Assembly (NCBI RefSeq): GCF_035917975.1
Contig: NZ_CP109130.1
Coordinates: forward strand, 4,154,001-4,218,000
Length of the DNA: 64,000 nt
Source: Streptosporangium sp. NBC_01756
GTDB taxonomy: Bacteria > Actinomycetota > Actinomycetes > Streptosporangiales > Streptosporangiaceae
Direction of reading: 5' to 3'
A model generated the notes under the pieces. It searched no databases and was not told the DNA's origin. It saw only the letters and a program-made list of their open reading frames with translations. A program made the position numbers and the translations under genes. Below are positions 17,512 to 25,715 of this stretch, one piece after another (position 1 is the first letter of the stretch; each line of letters begins with the position of its first letter).

Positions 17512-18103
17512 CCAGCAGCCTCCTTCCTTCGAACGCGCGGCCCAAGGTGACCTCGTCGGCATATTCGAGGTCACCGCCTACCGGCAGGCCGCTGGCCAGT
17601 CGTGTGACTTTCAGACCCATCGGCTTGACCAGACGGGCGAGATAGGTCGCCGTCGCCTCTCCCTCAAGGTTGGGATCGGTGGCGAGGATCAACTCCGTCA
17701 CCTGGCCGTCGGCCAGGCGCGTCATCAGGTCGCGGATGCGGAGGTCGTCGGGGCCGATGCCGTCGATCGGGCTGATCGCCCCGCCGAGCACGTGGTAGCG
17801 GCCCCGGAACTCGCGGGTCTTCTCGATCGCCACGACGTCCTTGGACTCCTCGACCACGCAGATCACCTGGGGGTCGCGCCGGACGTCACGGCAGATCCGG
17901 CACTCCTCCTCGGCTGCGACGTTTCCGCAGACCCGGCAGAAACGGACCTTCTCCTTGACCTCGAGCAGGGCGTGGGCGAGCCGTTTGACATCGGCCGGCT
18001 CCGCGGCCAGCAGGTGGAACGCGATCCGCTGCGCGCTCTTGGGACCGACGCCGGGCAGCATCCCCAGCTCGTCGATCAGGCTCTGGACAACCCCTTCGTA
18101 CAT
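17504..18103 (-). CDS. recR: Recombination mediator RecR
   Basis: 199 residues, the normal length. Order of elements: N-terminal HhH ([20 protein letters not shown]), a four-Cys zinc finger (CRVCGN...CRIC), a Toprim domain ([16 protein letters not shown], then DLRIRDL...[17 protein letters not shown]) and the C-terminal [27 protein letters not shown] segment. RecR with RecF/RecO loads RecA on SSB-coated gaps. It lies 3 bp after ybaB and overlaps the DUF5063 gene, forming a ybaB-recR-DUF5063 operon. Confidence 0.97.
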   Translation of the reverse strand: MYEGVVQSLIDELGMLPGVGPKSAQRIAFHLLAAEPADVKRLAHALLEVKEKVRFCRVCGNVAAEEECRICRDVRRDPQVICVVEESKDVVAIEKTREFRGRYHVLGGAISPIDGIGPDDLRIRDLMTRLADGQVTELILATDPNLEGEATATYLARLVKPMGLKVTRLASGLPVGGDLEYADEVTLGRAFEGRRLLDV

Positions 18104-18106
18104 GAC

Positions 18107-18460
18107 TCAGAATCCGGGCAGCTGGCCGAGCCCGCTCCCGCCGCCCAGCCCCTGTGCGAGTGGTCCGAGCTTCTCCTGCTGGAGGTCGGCGGCCGCGCGC
18201 ACGGCGTCCCGGATCGCCGCGATGACCAGGTCGGCGATGGTGTCGGCCGTCTCCTGGGGATCACCCGGGTCGACAGCCTCCGGGCTGATCTTCAGCTCCA
18301 GCAGTTCGCCTCCGCCGTTGACCGTGGCCACGACGAGTCCGCCGCCCGCCGAGCCCTCGACCTCCGCGTCGTTCAGCTCCTGCTGGGCGCTCACAAGCTG
18401 CTGCTGCATGAGCTGTGCCTGCTCCAGCAGTTGCTGCAGGTTGACATCCCCTGGGTTCAC
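18107..18460 (-). CDS. YbaB/EbfC nucleoid-associated protein
   Basis: 117 residues. The helical N-terminus [15 protein letters not shown], central beta strands [25 protein letters not shown] and [19 protein letters not shown] match the YbaB family, dimeric DNA-binding proteins usually encoded next to recR and dnaX. GTG 18460 follows GAGGAG and fits the family start ([11 protein letters not shown]); ATG 18487 would add nine residues. The tail is rich in glycine. Confidence 0.92.
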   Translation of the reverse strand: MNPGDVNLQQLLEQAQLMQQQLVSAQQELNDAEVEGSAGGGLVVATVNGGGELLELKISPEAVDPGDPQETADTIADLVIAAIRDAVRAAADLQQEKLGPLAQGLGGGSGLGQLPGF

Positions 18461-18569
18461 CGTCGTTGTGCTCCTCGTCCGTGACATCAGTCGTCACGAG
18501 CCTACGGGGTTCGGGCCAGGTGTTGTACTGGCGTCGCACGTGTTCCCCTGGGAGAGGCGTTAAACCACC

Positions 18570-18610
18570 GGTCGGGTCCCGGCCCCCCTCCAGACGTCCG
18601 GGACCCGACC
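18570..18610. terminator. Hairpin after dnaX
   Basis: Perfect 13-bp arms GGTCGGGTCCCGG (18570-18582) and its complement (18598-18610), 15-nt loop. Positioned to end the leftward dnaX transcript before the ybaB operon. Confidence 0.6.
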
Positions 18611-18736
18611 TGACACGCACCGAAGCGGCCGCACACGGCGGCGTGCGTCTCCGAACTTAGCCGAACACCGGCCGCGCACAGGGTGCATTCGTTCAATCAC
18701 CCTGCGCACGCCCCCATGGGATCGGACGACCGCGCC

Positions 18737-18799
18737 GCTCCACCGCTCGCGCACACCGGGGTCAGAGGGTCGCACCGCTCCACAGCTCGCGCACGCCGG
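18737..18799. repeat. 40-bp-period direct repeat
   Basis: Two copies of GCTCCAC(C/A)GCTCGCGCAC(A/G)CCGG begin at 18737 and 18777, exactly 40 bp apart, with two differences over 23 bp. Confidence 0.6.
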
Positions 18800-18813
18800 A
18801 AGCGCGGGCGGCG

Positions 18814-18896
18814 GGGTCCACCCGGCACCGCCTCCGCCGCCCGCGCACACCAAGAGCACAGGGGTGGGTCCACCCAGTGCCGCCTCCGCGCACACC
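18814..18896. repeat. Degenerate direct repeat
   Basis: Two related units, GGGTCCACCCGGCACCGCC at 18814 and GGGTCCACCCAGTGCCGCC at 18866, each followed by CTCCGC and then CGCGCACACC or CGCACACCGG. Together with the preceding 40-bp repeat they look like a decaying tandem array between dnaX and its terminator. Confidence 0.5.
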
Positions 18897-18934
18897 GGGA
18901 GCGCGAGGGCGGGGGCGGTGGGGCCAGCCGGGCT

Positions 18935-21127
18935 TCAGGTGTGGTCGATCTCGCCGATGATCTGACCGCCCAGCTCACGCTGGATGAGGGCCATTCCGGT
19001 GAGCGTGTCGACATCGGCGTCCGCGTCGTTCAGCGGGTCGACGTCGTCGGTCTCGACGATGGTCCTACGGGCCGGCACCGCGTCCGGCCAGGCCGCCTTG
19101 GCATCGACGGTTTTGGCGCCGGCGGCCTTGGCGGCACCGGTCACCCTGGGGCCCGACTGGGCGGCGGCCCTGGCGGCCGAGCGCGCGGCGGCCAGGCCGG
19201 GGCCGGGCGGGGGGGTGGGGGGCGAACCGGGATCGTCGGGGAGCGGCTCGTCCGGCCAGGACTCGTCGGTGGCGGGCGGGGCCTGCCGGGCCGGGGCGAC
19301 CGGAGCGGCCCGGGTCTCCTGAACGGCCGGCGCCGCTACCGGAGCGGATGCGGCCGCAGGGCTCGCAGGAGCGTCCTGACGCGGCGGAGGCGGACTCTGC
19401 GGGGGCCGTACGGGAGGACGTGCCCCGCCCGACGGAGCGGGCCCGCCGCCGCCGACCACGACGGCCTCGACCTTCCAGGCGCCCCCGAGCACGTCCTGAA
19501 GCGCCGCCGCGACCACCACGTCCTTGCCGCCGCCGGTGAAGTTTCTCGCCGCCCCGACCTGGGTGAACCCGAGAGTGACGACCTTGCCTTCGACTCCGAC
19601 GACCTGGGCGTTGGTGTTCACGTTCGCCCAGACCACGATGCTGCGCTGCTTGAGGACTCCGAGCACCTGCGGCCAAGCCTGCTGGACGGCCCCCGCCCCC
19701 GCCCCGGAGACCGGCCCGGCGGCCTGCTGGAGCGGCTGGGCCGACTGGGCCGGCTGGGCCTGCGGCACGGGGGCACCGGGTCTGACTGCGGCGGGCCAGT
19801 CCCCGTCGCCCTGGGGGCGGGACTGCCCGGCGACGGCGCCGGGAGCCGGGGCGGTGACCGGCGACACGGCGGTGATGGGAGCCGGGGCGGTGACGGGCGG
19901 CACGGCGGGCGACGGCTGGGGGGCGGGCGCCGCGTAGACCACCGGAGCGGACGCGGCGGGGACCGGCGGGACACCGCCCTTCTCCAGCCGCTCCAGCCTG
20001 GCCAGCAGCCCGGCCTCGCCCTGCGCGACCCCGGGCAGCAGCGTCCTGGCACACATCAGTTCGAGCAGCAGCCGGGGCGAGGCCGCGCCGCGCATCTCGG
20101 TCAGGCCCGCGTTGAAGATCTCGGCGGCCCGGGTCAGCTCGGCCGGACCCATCGAGGCGGCCTGCGCCTGGAGCCGCTCCAGCTCGTCGGCGGGCCGGTC
20201 GAGCAGGCCGCTGGTGGCCGCCTCCGGGACATTGGCCAGGATCACCAGGTCACGGAAGCGCTCCAGCAGGTCCATGGCGAACCGCCGAGGGTCGTGCCCC
20301 CCTTCGATCACCCGGTTCACCGCTTGGAACACCCGCGCGCCGTCACGGGCCGCGAAGGCGGAGATCACGTCGTCGAGCAGGTCGCCGTCGGTGTAGCCCA
20401 GCAGGGAGACCGCACGGGCATAGGTGATGCCCGCCTCGTCGGACCCGGCGAACAGCTGGTCGAGGATCGACAGCGAGTCACGCGCCGAGCCGGCGCCCGC
20501 CCGGACCACCAGCGGGAGCGCGGCGGCCTCGAAGGGGACCTTCTCGGAGGTGAGGATCTCCTCCATCAGCGTGCGCAGGGCCGCGGGCGGGATCAGCCGG
20601 AACGGGTAGTGGTGGGTCCGGGACTTGATCGTCCCGATGACCTTCTCGGGCTCCGTGGTCGCGAAGACGAACTTCAGGTGCGGAGGGGGCTCCTCGACGA
20701 GTTTGAGCAGCGCGTTGAAACCCTCGCGGGTCACCATGTGCGCCTCGTCGATGATGTAGATCTTGAAGCGCGACGACACGGGCGCGAAGAAGGCGCGCTC
20801 ACGCAGGTCGCGGGCGTCGTCCACACCGCCGTGCGAGGCGGCGTCGATCTCGATGACGTCGAGATGGCCGGGGCCGGTGGGGGCCAGCGCCACGCAGGAC
20901 TCGCACTCCCCGCACGGGTCGGGGGTCGGGCCCTTCTCGCAGTTCAGCGAGCGGGCCAGGATCCGGGCGCTGGAGGTCTTGCCGCACCCGCGTGGCCCGC
21001 TGAACAGGTAGGCGTGGTTGATGCGGCCACTCCGCAACGCCTGTCGCAGCGGCTCGGTGACGTGCTCCTGCCCCTTGACCTCGGCAAAGGTCCCGGGCCG
21101 GTACTTGCGGTAGAGCGCAAGACTCAT
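18935..21127 (-). CDS. dnaX: DNA polymerase III subunit gamma/tau
   Basis: 730 residues. The N-terminal AAA+ clamp-loader domain starts MSLALYRKYRPGTFAEVKGQ and has Walker A GPRGCGKTSSARI, the zinc-binding C-x8-C-x2-C-type segment (CEKGPTPDPCGECESC), the DEAH-like IIDEAHM and the SRC-type sensor region. Domain III follows to about 370. The C-terminal 350 residues are Pro/Ala/Gln-rich with an embedded folded segment near 505-580 (ARNFTGGGKDVVVAAALQDVLGG) that resembles the tau polymerase-binding region. ATG 21127 is the family start; the upstream in-frame extension is unlikely. Whether a short gamma form is made cannot be seen. The SRP RNA gene lies directly upstream. Confidence 0.95.
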   Translation of the reverse strand: MSLALYRKYRPGTFAEVKGQEHVTEPLRQALRSGRINHAYLFSGPRGCGKTSSARILARSLNCEKGPTPDPCGECESCVALAPTGPGHLDVIEIDAASHGGVDDARDLRERAFFAPVSSRFKIYIIDEAHMVTREGFNALLKLVEEPPPHLKFVFATTEPEKVIGTIKSRTHHYPFRLIPPAALRTLMEEILTSEKVPFEAAALPLVVRAGAGSARDSLSILDQLFAGSDEAGITYARAVSLLGYTDGDLLDDVISAFAARDGARVFQAVNRVIEGGHDPRRFAMDLLERFRDLVILANVPEAATSGLLDRPADELERLQAQAASMGPAELTRAAEIFNAGLTEMRGAASPRLLLELMCARTLLPGVAQGEAGLLARLERLEKGGVPPVPAASAPVVYAAPAPQPSPAVPPVTAPAPITAVSPVTAPAPGAVAGQSRPQGDGDWPAAVRPGAPVPQAQPAQSAQPLQQAAGPVSGAGAGAVQQAWPQVLGVLKQRSIVVWANVNTNAQVVGVEGKVVTLGFTQVGAARNFTGGGKDVVVAAALQDVLGGAWKVEAVVVGGGGPAPSGGARPPVRPPQSPPPPRQDAPASPAAASAPVAAPAVQETRAAPVAPARQAPPATDESWPDEPLPDDPGSPPTPPPGPGLAAARSAARAAAQSGPRVTGAAKAAGAKTVDAKAAWPDAVPARRTIVETDDVDPLNDADADVDTLTGMALIQRELGGQIIGEIDHT

Positions 21128-21161
21128 ACGACGCTCCCACCTGCGAGGGGCCTGAAACGAA

Positions 21162-21252
21162 GAGACCCCTCGCACACCCGCCAGAGCCTGCTTATCCTTG
21201 CTGCCTTCCGGCCCTGGGGAGGTTCACAGGATGACGCCGCGCGAGGGGTCCT
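21162..21252 (-). ncRNA. ffs: Signal recognition particle RNA, small bacterial (4.5S) type
   Basis: Reading the minus strand, the conserved apical loop core AGGGCCGGAAGGCAGCAAGG is present, which is the GGAA tetraloop and asymmetric loop bound by Ffh. The 5' and 3' ends pair (GACCCCTCGC with GCGAGGGGTC, 21241-21250 and 21164-21173), giving one long hairpin of about 90 nt. Position upstream of dnaX is the usual actinobacterial location. Exact ends are estimated from the pairing. Confidence 0.92.
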
Positions 21253-21335
21253 TCGACAGTCTAGCCTCTGAGCGGAGTGCTCGGGTGCCGAATATGTGGT
21301 CCACGCACTGCTGAAAGTTCGGTAAGCTTCTCCAC

Positions 21336-21424
21336 GGAGGATTCGCCTAGTTGGCCTAGGGCGCACGCTTGGAAAGCGTGTTGGGGGCAACCCCTCAGGA
21401 GTTCGAATCTCCTATCCTCCGCCA
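21336..21424 (+). tRNA. tRNA-Ser (anticodon GGA)
   Basis: Acceptor stem GGAGGAT/ATCCTCC, anticodon stem CACGC/GCGTG with loop TTGGAAA (anticodon GGA at 21371-21373), a long variable arm TTGGGGGCAACCCCTC typical of tRNA-Ser, T-loop GTTCGAATC, and encoded CCA at 21422-21424. Confidence 0.96.
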
Positions 21425-21435
21425 GCTCATCAGAG

Positions 21436-21464
21436 GGGCCGTGCCGCGATCTGCGGCACGGCCC
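21436..21464 (+). terminator. Terminator of tRNA-Ser(GGA)
   Basis: GGGCCGTGCCGC (21436-21447) pairs perfectly with 21453-21464 around a 5-nt loop, 12 bp after the tRNA 3' end. Confidence 0.75.
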
Positions 21465-21552
21465 TTCTGGCGTTCCAGCCTCACCCGGCGGTTGCCCGCA
21501 GATCAGACGTATCCGTAGGGTGATCGATCAACTTTGATCATCGGAGGCTGAC

Positions 21553-22752
21553 ATGAGTGAACCGGCGCCCACTTCCGCCGACCCGTGGTCTCAGTGGGAC
21601 ACCAACTTCAAGTCACCCACGGACTGGCCGGGCCTCGGATACGAGCACAGCAGCGGTTACGAGATCGACCGCGACGGAGTGAAGGCGTCCGCCGGCAACC
21701 TCATCCAGCTCGCCGCCTCCGCCTTCGACAGAAGGCATTCCAGCGTTTGCTACTTCGGCGAGGAACATTCCCTCCACTCTTGGCACAGCGTTACGCCGGG
21801 CTTCTGGTGGCAGTTACCCCAGGAACTCGCCAAACTACTCGGCAAGGCTCACGAACTGTTCTACTGCTTCTGGCTTGATCTGCACGCGGAGGCGGTGATG
21901 GCCGGGTTGCTGATCGAGCATTCCGCCCAGAGATATGATCTTGTGGAAGAGCCCCTGCTCGGCGACCTCGCCCTATCCGATTTCACCGAACGGGTCGGCG
22001 GAATACTGTCGCATGATGCGTCCAAGCGACTGAGTAGCCGAAGCAGTCTCTATCCCAACGGCGGCGCGCTACTGACGCTTCCTCAGGAGCCCCTGTCGGA
22101 GGACTATGGCGTCCACTACATGACCCTAGAGAAGGCAAATGAAGACCTTTTTCCCAAGTTTGACCAAGAGTTTCTAGAGTCAACCTCGGGAATAGGCTCA
22201 TTTGTCTGTCCTTTACCATACAAGGAGTTTGCCGACTCGTTGGCCGAACTGGTTCAAGCGCTGCAGAGCCGAGCGCGGGACCTGCGGGAATCGCCGTGGC
22301 GTGGCGCGGCCGCGGACAATGCGCAGGAAGCACTGCGGCAGATCTGCGGGAACGCGACCGCCCTGGCTGCCATCGCAGGCGGCCTGGCCACAGCGAACAG
22401 CAGATACTCAGAGGTCAGTAACGAGTGCAGGCTGAACTTCCAACGCGTGGTGGATCCGGACCGTAGCGGCTGGAACGAGGTCTGGGATTTCGGCGCCACC
22501 CCCGACAGCCGGACCCGCGACTTCCTCGCGGGGTCGAACCAGGACTTCTGGGACATCTACAGCAACATGCCCGATCAAATCAGGGAAGACCTGCCCGGCC
22601 TGTTCATCAACGACAAGTCCCTCGCCGATCTCCGCCAGGAGATACACGAAGTGCAAACGCATCGCGACAAATATCCGAATTCAGGAGAACTCCTGGCGAG
22701 CTACCAAGAGGATCTCCGGACGGCCAAGGAAGCGGAAAGAAAGTTCGGCTAG
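21553..22752 (+). CDS. Orphan protein with WXG100-like helical hairpin
   Basis: 399 residues, unrecognised as a whole. The region around residues 235-290 (LRESPWRGAAADNAQEALRQICGNATALAAIAGGLATANSRYSEV) has the W-x-G turn between two helices seen in WXG100/ESX-type proteins; the rest is helical and polar, with no membrane segment or signal peptide. Base composition is visibly A+T-richer than neighbours, and codons rare in this genome occur, including two TTA leucines (in WQLPQE and CPLPYK), CTA and AGA. It lies directly after tRNA-Ser(GGA). A recently acquired gene, perhaps a type VII-related substrate or toxin part, is an inference. A clear ribosome site TCGGAGG is upstream of ATG 21553. Confidence 0.7.
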   Translation: MSEPAPTSADPWSQWDTNFKSPTDWPGLGYEHSSGYEIDRDGVKASAGNLIQLAASAFDRRHSSVCYFGEEHSLHSWHSVTPGFWWQLPQELAKLLGKAHELFYCFWLDLHAEAVMAGLLIEHSAQRYDLVEEPLLGDLALSDFTERVGGILSHDASKRLSSRSSLYPNGGALLTLPQEPLSEDYGVHYMTLEKANEDLFPKFDQEFLESTSGIGSFVCPLPYKEFADSLAELVQALQSRARDLRESPWRGAAADNAQEALRQICGNATALAAIAGGLATANSRYSEVSNECRLNFQRVVDPDRSGWNEVWDFGATPDSRTRDFLAGSNQDFWDIYSNMPDQIREDLPGLFINDKSLADLRQEIHEVQTHRDKYPNSGELLASYQEDLRTAKEAERKFG

Positions 22753-23037
22753 GCCGCGGCCAGAGCCACGGTTCTTCTTCCTCCCTCGGAGCCACGGTCG
22801 TGCCGTAGCGTAGACGAGGCCGTCCGGGGAATGTCTGAGACACCCGACGAGGGAGTGCGTCCGGTTCTCAGGCCGTGGACGGACAAGGTGGTGCCGGAAC
22901 CCACGTTCTGCCACCGGCCACCGCAGCGGCGATTCAACCGCACCGCCGTATCTCCCGGGAGGTGTCCGCCGCATCGGCATGTCCAGCCCTTCTGAGGGCA
23001 GTCGGAGGGTCTCAAGCGGAGCGAAGGGACGTCGGCG

Positions 23038-23892
23038 ATGGACTTCAAGGACGATGCCCAACTGGACAGCTCACAGGTCGAAAGCGGCGGCCGGGGCCGG
23101 ATCCCCGGTGGCGGGCTCGCCGTCGGGGGCGGCGCGGCGGGAATCATCGCACTCATCATCGCGCTGATATTCGGGATCAATCCCGGAGACATCACCGGCG
23201 GCGACCCCGCCCCGGTGGGTCCCAGCTCCGACCTGAGCGCCCAGTGCAAGAACGGCCAGGACGCCGACCAGAACGAGGAGTGCCGGGTGGTCGGCGTGGT
23301 CAACAGCATCCAGGACTACTGGCCCAAGGTCGTGCAGGGCTACGAGCCGGCCAAGACCGTCCTCTTCTCCGAGCAGGTCAACACCGCCTGCGGCGCGGCC
23401 GACTCCTCCGTCGGGCCCTTCTACTGCCCGGCCGACCAGAAGGTCTACCTGGACCTCTCCTTCTTCAAGCAGTTGGAGAGCAGGTTCGGCGCCAAGGGCG
23501 GACCGTTCGCCCAGGCCTACGTCATCGGGCACGAGTACGGTCACCACGTGCAGAACCTGCTGGGCACCAACGCGCGGGGGCAGGGAGGCCAGCAGGGCCC
23601 GGAGAGCGACTCGGTCCGGTTGGAACTGCAGGCCGACTGCTACTCCGGCGCCTGGGCCAAGAACGCCTACGAGACCGGCCTGTTCGAGAAGCCCTTCACC
23701 AAGTCCGACATCGAGGAGGCGCTCAGCGCGGCCTCGGCCGTGGGCGACGACAGCATCCAGGAGCGGACCCAGGGCCGGGTCGACCCCGACGGCTTCACCC
23801 ACGGGACGTCTGCGCAGCGCGTCAAGTGGTTCACCACCGGCTACCAGAGCGGCGACCCCAACAAGTGCGACACCTTCGCCGGCAGCCTCTGA
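23038..23892 (+). CDS. Neutral zinc metallopeptidase (YpfJ/PF04228 family)
   Basis: 284 residues. An N-terminal hydrophobic helix (about 28-47) anchors or exports the protein; the zincin domain carries HEYGH (165-169) and the downstream LELQADCYSG helix providing the third ligand (Glu near 199). Four Cys are likely paired outside the cytoplasm. Family members are membrane-tethered metallopeptidase-like proteins with little known function. The 285 bp upstream (22753-23037) show no gene. Confidence 0.9.
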   Translation: MDFKDDAQLDSSQVESGGRGRIPGGGLAVGGGAAGIIALIIALIFGINPGDITGGDPAPVGPSSDLSAQCKNGQDADQNEECRVVGVVNSIQDYWPKVVQGYEPAKTVLFSEQVNTACGAADSSVGPFYCPADQKVYLDLSFFKQLESRFGAKGGPFAQAYVIGHEYGHHVQNLLGTNARGQGGQQGPESDSVRLELQADCYSGAWAKNAYETGLFEKPFTKSDIEEALSAASAVGDDSIQERTQGRVDPDGFTHGTSAQRVKWFTTGYQSGDPNKCDTFAGSL

Positions 23893-23962
23893 AGGCGCCG
23901 CTGACATGCGGCGAGCGCAGCACTGCAGGCAAAGAGCCTGAATCTCTCCTAAACTACATAGT

Positions 23963-24265
23963 GTGATCTTCAAGCTGGTCGGTGATGAACGGCCTTACCC
24001 CGAGCACGGCCTCTCGCATCGCGAGTGGGCGCAGATACCTCCGCGACAGGTCCGGCTCGACACGCTGATCACCACGAAAGCGGTGCTCGATCTGCACTCC
24101 CTGCTCGCGAAGGACTCCACGTTCTACGGCGACCTCTTCCCCCACGTGGTCCAGTGGCGCGGTGACCTCTACCTTGAGGACGGCCTGCACCGGGCGCTGC
24201 GCTCGGCTCTGCACCAGCGTTCGGTCCTGCACGCCCGCGTCCTGGAGGTCCCCTCCGGCGACTGA
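23963..24265 (+). CDS. Conserved small protein annotated in relatives as VapB-like antitoxin
   Basis: 100 residues. The C-terminal half reads DLHSLLAKDSTFYGDLFPHVVQWRGDLYLEDGLHRALRSALHQ in pattern. I recall this as a conserved actinobacterial family that databases label as a VapB-family antitoxin, but no PIN-domain toxin is adjacent. The DGLHRALRSAL stretch resembles the D-G-x-H-R core of ParB/Srx-type domains, an alternative explanation. GTG 23963 directly follows TACATAGT, a fair -10 element, so translation may be leaderless. Confidence 0.65.
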   Translation: MIFKLVGDERPYPEHGLSHREWAQIPPRQVRLDTLITTKAVLDLHSLLAKDSTFYGDLFPHVVQWRGDLYLEDGLHRALRSALHQRSVLHARVLEVPSGD

Positions 24266-24326
24266 GAAACGGCCGCGCACCCGCGGAGAACCCGCACTGG
24301 TAGGGCTTGGTCAGGTGGGACGGGTT

Positions 24327-24344
24327 GGGCGTGTCGACACGCCC
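24327..24344. repeat. Perfect 18-bp palindrome
   Basis: GGGCGTGTCGACACGCCC reads identically on both strands. It lies 7 bp before the next stem-loop. Confidence 0.6.
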
Positions 24345-24351
24345 TTGCAAA

Positions 24352-24413
24352 ATCGTTTGTTGAGAAGTGCACGCCCCTCGGGCAATCCGACCGTGCACTT
24401 CTCAACAAACGAT
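24352..24413. repeat. Long perfect stem-loop, 22-bp arms
   Basis: Left arm 24352-24373 (begins ATCGTTTGTTGAGAAGTGCA) is exactly complementary to 24392-24413, with an 18-nt loop. The arms are A+T-richer than the surroundings and there is no trailing T tract, so this is unlike the other terminators here. Confidence 0.75.
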
Positions 24414-24608
24414 CACCAATCGGCGAGCCCGCATTTCCACCCCGATCCTCCCTACGGTGCTCGGCCCTGCACTGGTCGGAGAGAAACGCGTCAGCTACGG
24501 CGACCGGCCCTGAACGGCCCCGCACGGATCGCTTCAGCATCAGTGAGATCCATGGGCGGCCCGAAAGCAAGCAACTACGGTCCGCACGCCGTACGGCGAG
24601 ACAGCCTG

Positions 24609-24736
24609 GCGCGGAGGTGGGTGGGTGTTCCGGCCGGCTTATAAAAAAGCGCGACCACCGCGCCCGCCAGGCCGGAGGCCTGAAAAACGAGACGGTGACT
24701 GCGACGGCCGGCCGGAACACCCACCCACCGCAGCGC
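24609..24736. repeat. Inverted repeat with about 30-bp arms around a 68-bp core
   Basis: Arms 24616-24638 (begin GGTGGGTGGGTGTTCCGGCC) and 24707-24729 match perfectly over 23 bp; pairing continues outward to 24609/24736 with two mismatches. The core includes TTATAAAAAAG and a nested hairpin CAGGCC-GGA-GGCCTG. The size and form are like a miniature inverted-repeat element or a structured RNA; no flanking target duplication was recognised. Confidence 0.65.
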
Positions 24737-25094
24737 GAACCGCGAAAACCCGAAACACCCGCACCGCGAACAGCGAACCCTGGAACACCCCGCAGCGCAC
24801 ACCGATCGAAGCCACGGCGATGACGATGATCGCCGACGCCATGAACTACGCCACAAAATGATCGTGTGATGAGAGGCTAGACAATCTTGGCAAGGCAGCT
24901 GGGCCTTCGTCCTGAGCATCAGCAGATCGCTGCCGATGAACCGGCAGACGCGGCCAGGTCACGCATCCGTCCGCGCCGACCCTCTTCTCGATCGATGCCG
25001 TGTTCTACCTTCCATGTGGAAGGTGAGCACCATCCCCACCGAGACCGCGTTCCAAGATCAGCGACCGGGGTTGTCCCCATGGTCGTGACACGCG

Positions 25095-25132
25095 AAGAGC
25101 CTCCGAACTGCTCGTGCAGGTCAGAGGCTCTT
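25095..25132 (-). terminator. Terminator of tRNA-Ser(CGA)
   Basis: AAGAGCCTC (25095-25103) pairs with GAGGCTCTT (25124-25132), and CTGC/GCAG pairs inside. On the minus strand it follows the tRNA 3' end by 4 bp. Confidence 0.75.
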
Positions 25133-25136
25133 ATGG

Positions 25137-25226
25137 TGGCGGTGGAGGTGGGATTTGAACCCACGGATAGGTTGCCCCATCACACGCTTTCGAGGCGTGC
25201 GCCCTCGGCCACTAGGCGACTCCACC
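25137..25226 (-). tRNA. tRNA-Ser (anticodon CGA)
   Basis: On the minus strand: acceptor GGTGGAG/CTCCACC, anticodon stem CACGC/GCGTG with loop CTCGAAA (anticodon CGA), long variable arm, T-arm GTGGG-TTCAAAT-CCCAC and encoded CCA (complement of 25137-25139). Its anticodon stem is identical to that of the tRNA-Ser(GGA) gene 3.8 kb away. Confidence 0.95.
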
Positions 25227-25250
25227 GCGGAGCAGCTTACCGGATAACCG

Positions 25251-25715
25251 CTATTGTTCGCGCATCCGCCGAACGGCGAAGAACTCGGTGAGAACGGCGG
25301 CGCACTCCTCGGCCAGCACGCCTCTAAGGACCTCGGGGCGGTGGTTGAGCCGACGGTCGCGCACCACGTCCCACAGCGAACCGGCGGCTCCGCCCTTGGC
25401 GTCCGCGGCTCCGTAGACGATGCGATCGACCCGCGCCAGCACCGAGGCCCCCGCGCACATCGTGCAGGGCTCCAGCGTGACCACCAGGGTGCAGCCGGTC
25501 AGCCGCCACTCCCCACGGACGCGGGCGGCTTCCCGCAGGGCGAGCACCTCGGCGTGCGCGGTGGGATCGGCCAGGGACTCCCGGTCGTTCCCGGCCTGCG
25601 ACAGCACCGACCCGTCCGCGTCGAGGACGACCGCGCCGACCGGCACCTCACCGCGGGTGCCGGCCCGTACGGCCTGCACCAGGGCGAGCCGCATCTCCGG
25701 GACGTAGTCCGTCAC
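25251..25715 (-). CDS. tadA: tRNA-specific adenosine-34 deaminase
   Basis: 154 residues. Zinc motif HAE (54-56, Glu as proton shuttle) and PCTMC (83-87) of the cytidine-deaminase superfamily are intact, with the TadA-specific DAKGGAAGSLWDVVRDRRLNHRPEV region. It converts A34 to inosine in tRNA-Arg(ACG). GTG 25715 overlaps the stop of the upstream gene (GTGA), so it is coupled to the two tadA-associated genes. Confidence 0.95.
   Translation of the reverse strand: MTDYVPEMRLALVQAVRAGTRGEVPVGAVVLDADGSVLSQAGNDRESLADPTAHAEVLALREAARVRGEWRLTGCTLVVTLEPCTMCAGASVLARVDRIVYGAADAKGGAAGSLWDVVRDRRLNHRPEVLRGVLAEECAAVLTEFFAVRRMREQ

Larger units (their letters stand above)
18461..18934. other. Intergenic region between dnaX and ybaB
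   Basis: About 470 bp with no supported gene. It holds the ybaB promoter region, a hairpin (18570-18610) and two families of degenerate GC-rich direct repeats just after the dnaX stop, listed separately. Confidence 0.6.
24266..25136. other. 870-bp gene-free region rich in inverted repeats
   Basis: No reading frame here has convincing coding character. It contains an 18-bp palindrome, a 22-bp-arm stem-loop, a long inverted repeat near 24.6 kb, and a terminator for the leftward tRNA gene, each listed separately. The remaining sequence shows nothing I can identify. Confidence 0.6.

Noticed and set aside
23963-24265. Complete VapBC toxin-antitoxin pair
   Set aside because: No PIN-domain protein is encoded on either side.
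24617-24861. Short frames across the 24.6-kb inverted repeat
   Set aside because: Their sequence is generated by the repeat arms on both strands; no ribosome site or coding pattern.
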